From the NCBI GenBank assembly GCA_938041945.1, contig CALISC010000073.1:1-42672 (forward strand): a DNA stretch of 42,672 nucleotides, given 5' to 3'. The notes under the pieces are model-generated. The model did not search any database, was not told the origin of the DNA, and saw only the letters and a program-made list of their open reading frames with translations. The stretch comes from an uncultured Acholeplasmataceae bacterium. GTDB taxonomy: Bacteria > Bacillota_I > Bacilli_A > Acholeplasmatales > Acholeplasmataceae. Of the stretch, positions 39,859 to 42,672 are shown piece by piece; the stretch's first letter is position 1; each line of letters begins with the position of its first letter. The translations under genes and the position numbers were made by a program.

Positions 39859-40743
39859 ATGGCAAAGAAAACAAAATTAAAAAACCTAGTTTTCTTGGTA
39901 CCAATTTTGGCAATTTTAATTGTTTGTATAGTGTTAATTGTGGTGTATTTAGTTCCTAAAAACTTTACCGTAAAAACAATTAAACAAACATGTGTTTTTA
40001 CAGAGTATAAAAACAGACAAAACTTTTATCTTTATTCAAACCGAAAAAGTCCTTGGTTTTTAAGTCCAGACAAAATTAATTCTATTTATCTCAAAGACAA
40101 AAATATAAGTGCCTTAATTCAAGCCAAACACCTTGAAACCAGATACAGAGGACCTGAAGAGATTCAAGAAAACAGTAAGAACACTAAATATTTTCAAAAC
40201 ATTTTAACAGTTTCAATAGTAGATGAGTTTAAAAAGAATATTACTTTTGATTCAAGTCTTTTAGTGCTCAATTTGAAAAATAGTAAAACTTTATCTTTAG
40301 AAATTGGGTTAGTTCAAGTAATTCAGTCCAGTTTAATTGCAAAACCCTTTGCTTTAGAGTACTCGGTTAACGTAACTTATGACAGTAGAAATTATCAAGA
40401 TCGCCCAGATTACCAGTTAAAAATTTATGAGTTTTCTTTTTCAATTTTAAAAGAATATGTCGATAAAGTAAAAGACATTAAAATGCTTTTAGACAATTCA
40501 GACTACAGTTATGAAAAAGTAGAACAAAACAAAAGAGTGAACTTCGTTGTTAAAAGAAAAGAAAGTGCACTTACTTTATGGCAAACTTATAGCCCATTTA
40601 TTTTGATATTTGTAGATACTGAAGATGGTGTTAAAATCGCCAGACAAAGCGATTTACTTGTAAGTACCTTTGCTCAAATTCACAATCTATTAAAGGTATC
40701 TGAAACAACTAAATTAGTTCACACTACGAGTGCAAAACTATGA
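39859..40743 (+). CDS. Membrane-anchored extracytoplasmic protein, paralogue A
   Basis: A 294-aa protein with one N-terminal membrane segment (about 9-32, no cleavage site seen) and a large mainly beta outer domain. It aligns by eye with the next gene product: FYLYSNRK / KVYLYSST, LSLEIGLVQVIQ / LDLELGKIKIIQ, and FSFSILKEY / FYFSIFKEC occur in the same order, so the two arose by duplication. The family is not recognised. It abuts the preceding gene with no gap (TAG then ATG) and overlaps the next by 4 bases, so they are translated together. A role in export or self-protection is possible but not shown. Confidence 0.75.
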   Translation: MAKKTKLKNLVFLVPILAILIVCIVLIVVYLVPKNFTVKTIKQTCVFTEYKNRQNFYLYSNRKSPWFLSPDKINSIYLKDKNISALIQAKHLETRYRGPEEIQENSKNTKYFQNILTVSIVDEFKKNITFDSSLLVLNLKNSKTLSLEIGLVQVIQSSLIAKPFALEYSVNVTYDSRNYQDRPDYQLKIYEFSFSILKEYVDKVKDIKMLLDNSDYSYEKVEQNKRVNFVVKRKESALTLWQTYSPFILIFVDTEDGVKIARQSDLLVSTFAQIHNLLKVSETTKLVHTTSAKL

Positions 40744-41567
40744 AAAAAGCAGTACTTATACTGCTTTTTTGTGTTGTTGGTCTTGTTTATGTGTTTGGAG
40801 TGTACTCGTTTGCAAGTCTACTTTTAAAAAGCACAGAACGACTTTATTTAATTAAAGAACAAAGAAGTGTAATATATCAATCTCGTAGCAAATTCAAAGT
40901 CTATCTTTATTCAAGCACTAGAAATACAAAAATTGCAAAGCAAAATATCAAGGATTTTCGCCTAATAACGCCAAATAGTAAAACTGAAATTAGAATTGAA
41001 TTAACAGAAATAAAAGTGAATAAAAGTTTTTTAAATCAAAAAAGAAACTTATTTAAAATTACTTTAGAATTCAATACTCCAAAACTACTTGCAGACAGTG
41101 ATGAGTTTACAACACTGCAAATCATCTTTATTACAAATCAAGTTTTAGATCTAGAACTGGGTAAAATCAAAATCATACAAGCAGATAAGTTTAACACACA
41201 AGATGTACTTTTTAGTTTTAAAAAAATAGAAATTGAACCTAGTTTTTTTAAAACTGGTACTAACTTTGAAGTTAAGTTTTTAGCTGACTTTGTTTCTGAT
41301 ATCGCTGAGTTTTATTTTAGTATATTTAAAGAATGTAAATACACAGTTAGTAGAGACGATAGGCAAGAAACTACTTTCTTTTTTACAAATTCTAAATTAA
41401 CAATTCCTGTTTTAGAGCCGTTAATTATCGCTGAGGCTAAACTAGATAGTGGGAAGAAAACTATATTTCAAAATTGTTTAAAAAAAGACATCAGATGTGA
41501 TTTTGAAGGTGTTTTAGACTTTGAAAATATTAAAGAAAAAGGCTGGGTTAATACTTATGAACTATAA
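40740..41567 (+). CDS. Membrane-anchored extracytoplasmic protein, paralogue B
   Basis: A 275-aa protein with an N-terminal membrane segment (about 4-28) and an outer beta-rich domain related to its upstream neighbour. The start overlaps that gene (ATGA) and the end overlaps the ABC ATPase gene by 11 bases. Two membrane-anchored paralogues beside an ABC ATPase suggest a heteromeric envelope complex, but neither has the multi-pass core of an ABC permease. No family recognised. Confidence 0.75.
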   Translation: MKKAVLILLFCVVGLVYVFGVYSFASLLLKSTERLYLIKEQRSVIYQSRSKFKVYLYSSTRNTKIAKQNIKDFRLITPNSKTEIRIELTEIKVNKSFLNQKRNLFKITLEFNTPKLLADSDEFTTLQIIFITNQVLDLELGKIKIIQADKFNTQDVLFSFKKIEIEPSFFKTGTNFEVKFLADFVSDIAEFYFSIFKECKYTVSRDDRQETTFFFTNSKLTIPVLEPLIIAEAKLDSGKKTIFQNCLKKDIRCDFEGVLDFENIKEKGWVNTYEL

Positions 41568-42126
41568 CTTGAAAGAAGTTTTTCTACTTAAAGACGTAGT
41601 AGTCACTTATATTAAAAAACCTTATAATCTAGAAATAAATCCAGGTGAAAAGGTCTTGATAATTGGCGAAAACGGAAGTGGGAAAACCACTTTAATTTAT
41701 CTTTTAATCGGCTTTATTAAACCAAAATCTGGTATTTTTAAAAAAACCAATAAACCAATTTCTTATCTTGCTGAAAAAGCAGACTTACCAAGAAACTTAA
41801 AGGCGGGTGAGTATCTTGAAATTATCGCAAAGACTAAAAAAGGTTATGTTAACAAAAAATACATTGACTTTTTAGAGCTGCCTTTAGATACAGAAATTAA
41901 AAACTTATCTAAAGGAAATAAACAAAAACTTGCCTTTTTAGCAGCGCTTATTGGTGACTCAGAAGTTTTGATTTTAGACGAACCTTTGTCTGGATTTGAC
42001 CCTGAGAAAAAGCAAAAAATAGTTGAGATTTTAAAACAGGAAACTAAGGACAAAACCGTGCTAATAATTTCGCACAGTCCAGAGGTATTTAGCGGTTTTG
42101 TAACAAGAAAGATAACGCTATGTTGA
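41557..42126 (+). CDS. ABC transporter ATP-binding protein
   Basis: A compact 189-aa ABC ATPase. Walker A GENGSGKTT (about 36-44), signature LSKGNKQKLA, Walker B VLILDEP and the H-loop ISHS are all present. The N-terminal part is short and the C-terminal end lacks an extra regulatory domain, as in bacteriocin- or lantibiotic-type exporters. I start at ATG 41557 because it gives the normal strand VFLLKDVVVTY; an in-frame TTG 12 codons earlier lies inside the previous gene. It overlaps the permease gene by 7 bases and powers that permease presumably. Confidence 0.9.
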   Translation: MNYNLKEVFLLKDVVVTYIKKPYNLEINPGEKVLIIGENGSGKTTLIYLLIGFIKPKSGIFKKTNKPISYLAEKADLPRNLKAGEYLEIIAKTKKGYVNKKYIDFLELPLDTEIKNLSKGNKQKLAFLAALIGDSEVLILDEPLSGFDPEKKQKIVEILKQETKDKTVLIISHSPEVFSGFVTRKITLC

Positions 42127-42599
42127 ACTATATTTTTAAAACTTATTTTGACAGAAAAGCAAAGGTTTTAATTTTTGTTTCTATGCTAATATTTTTACCA
42201 CTTTTCTTTTTAGTATACTCCCCTAACTTTGCTGATAAAGATGTGTTTTTGAAACAAAGCGAAAAAACTGCACAAATTTTTAATGTTTACATTCAAATTC
42301 TTAAAATATTTCTGATTATCACAACAGGTCTTTTGACCATCAATCATGATGAACAACACATTAAACAACTCGTACCTTATGTGAAAAGAAAAGCAGTCTA
42401 CACCGCTAAGTTAGTATTTTATTTTGCACTAATTTTTTTATACTCTCTCTTCTTTATTTCGCTTTCCTTTATTTTCTTTCAATTGTCTAAGTATCCAGTT
42501 TTAACATACACTCAGTTTAAAACTTTGTTGTTAACACCGTCAGATAGTTTGTACCTTTTACTCTTTATTTTAATTTTTGTTAAAAATAAAAAAAGGTAG
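42120..42599 (+). CDS. ABC permease-like membrane protein, short or truncated
   Basis: A 159-aa integral membrane protein with about four membrane segments (near 16-35, 56-77, 95-122 and 139-154). It is placed as the permease partner of the overlapping ATPase gene. ABC-2 permeases usually have six segments and 230 or more residues, so this one looks cut after the fourth. The stop codon TAG lies inside the terminator stem, and the last codons (KNKKR) are terminator sequence, which fits loss of the 3' part. It might still work as a half-size dimer. Confidence 0.7.
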   Translation: MLNYIFKTYFDRKAKVLIFVSMLIFLPLFFLVYSPNFADKDVFLKQSEKTAQIFNVYIQILKIFLIITTGLLTINHDEQHIKQLVPYVKRKAVYTAKLVFYFALIFLYSLFFISLSFIFFQLSKYPVLTYTQFKTLLLTPSDSLYLLLFILIFVKNKKR

Positions 42600-42618
42600 C
42601 CGAAACTACCTTTTTTTG
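42589..42618. terminator. Convergent terminator at the right edge
   Basis: An 11-bp stem AAAAAAGGTAG/CTACCTTTTTT (42589-42599, 42606-42616), loop CCGAAA, with a T-run on the plus strand and an A-run preceding it. It contains the stop codon of the permease gene. Confidence 0.85.
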
Positions 42619-42635
42619 TATAAGCAAATGTGCAA

Positions 42636-42671
42636 TTATTTGACATCTTTCCAAAATTCTTTGTTTAGCAA
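42636..42671 (-). CDS. Possible 3' end of a gene entering from the right
   Basis: On the minus strand the last bases read LLNKEFWKDVK followed by TAA. This is a plausible C-terminus, convergent with the permease gene and sharing its terminator. Only 11 codons are visible, so the call is tentative and no function can be given. Confidence 0.3.
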   Translation of the reverse strand: MLNKEFWKDVK

Positions 42672-42672
42672 G

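Noticed and set aside
1..42672. Mycoplasma-type code with TGA as tryptophan
   Set aside because: rpmG, rnpA, rsmA and ispE end at TGA in the expected places, and conserved Trp residues are TGG.
1..42672. tRNA or rRNA genes
   Set aside because: I found no cloverleaf-like GC-rich segment with a TTCRA-type T-loop in any intergenic region; a covariance-model scan would settle it.

Overview
This window looks like a chromosomal segment around the replication origin of a low-GC Bacillota bacterium, probably a reduced-genome lineage related to uncultured gut Bacilli or Mollicutes-like groups. The evidence is an AT-rich composition, the order rnpA-rpmH-oriC-dnaA-dnaN-gyrB-gyrA, SD-type ribosome sites, a CcpA-like regulator and single-membrane lipoproteins. 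TGA is a normal stop here (rpmG, rnpA, rsmA and ispE end in it) and tryptophan is TGG, so this is not a code-4 Mycoplasma or Spiroplasma. Two enzymes of the MEP isoprenoid route (ispG, ispE) are present. recF is missing from its usual place between dnaN and gyrB. I cannot name the species.

Layout. 1-1.6 kb: an AAA/DUF4143 ATPase. 1.66-2.8 kb: overlapping rpmG-ispG. 3.0-7.1 kb (minus): a CcpA-like regulator, tyrS, a lipid kinase and trpS as one likely operon. 7.2-10.1 kb (minus): two surface lipoproteins; the larger has a textbook cre site over its promoter. 10.1-12.3 kb: a YigZ-family protein, a small membrane protein and the CCA-adding enzyme. 12.3-18.1 kb (minus): a membrane-anchored endonuclease I, asnS, khpB/jag, yidC, rnpA and rpmH. 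18.1-20.1 kb: a bipartite oriC with DnaA boxes on both sides of dnaA. 20.1-31.2 kb (plus, except the HIT gene): dnaN, an 85-aa unknown, gyrB, gyrA, serS, a HIT protein (minus), an HD phosphohydrolase, rnmV, rsmA and ispE.

The right quarter is accessory in character. It holds a class II Fic protein between two look-alike terminators, rpsD, two more AAA/DUF4143 ATPases, a long intergenic region with a 21-bp perfect inverted repeat, two arrays of a 23-bp tandem repeat on either side of one ATPase gene, and a complete IS1634-like insertion sequence with 17-bp terminal inverted repeats.

The window ends with a tightly overlapped five-gene operon (39.1-42.6 kb): a Sec-secreted 237-aa protein with features recalling aerolysin/ETX-type beta-pore proteins, two paralogous membrane-anchored proteins, a small ABC ATPase, and a short permease that runs into its own terminator. 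This operon and the repeat-flanked ATPase cassette are the best candidates for undescribed systems. Most core genes point away from oriC, co-oriented with replication; rpmG-ispG, cca, HIT, rpsD and the two right-hand ATPases are head-on.
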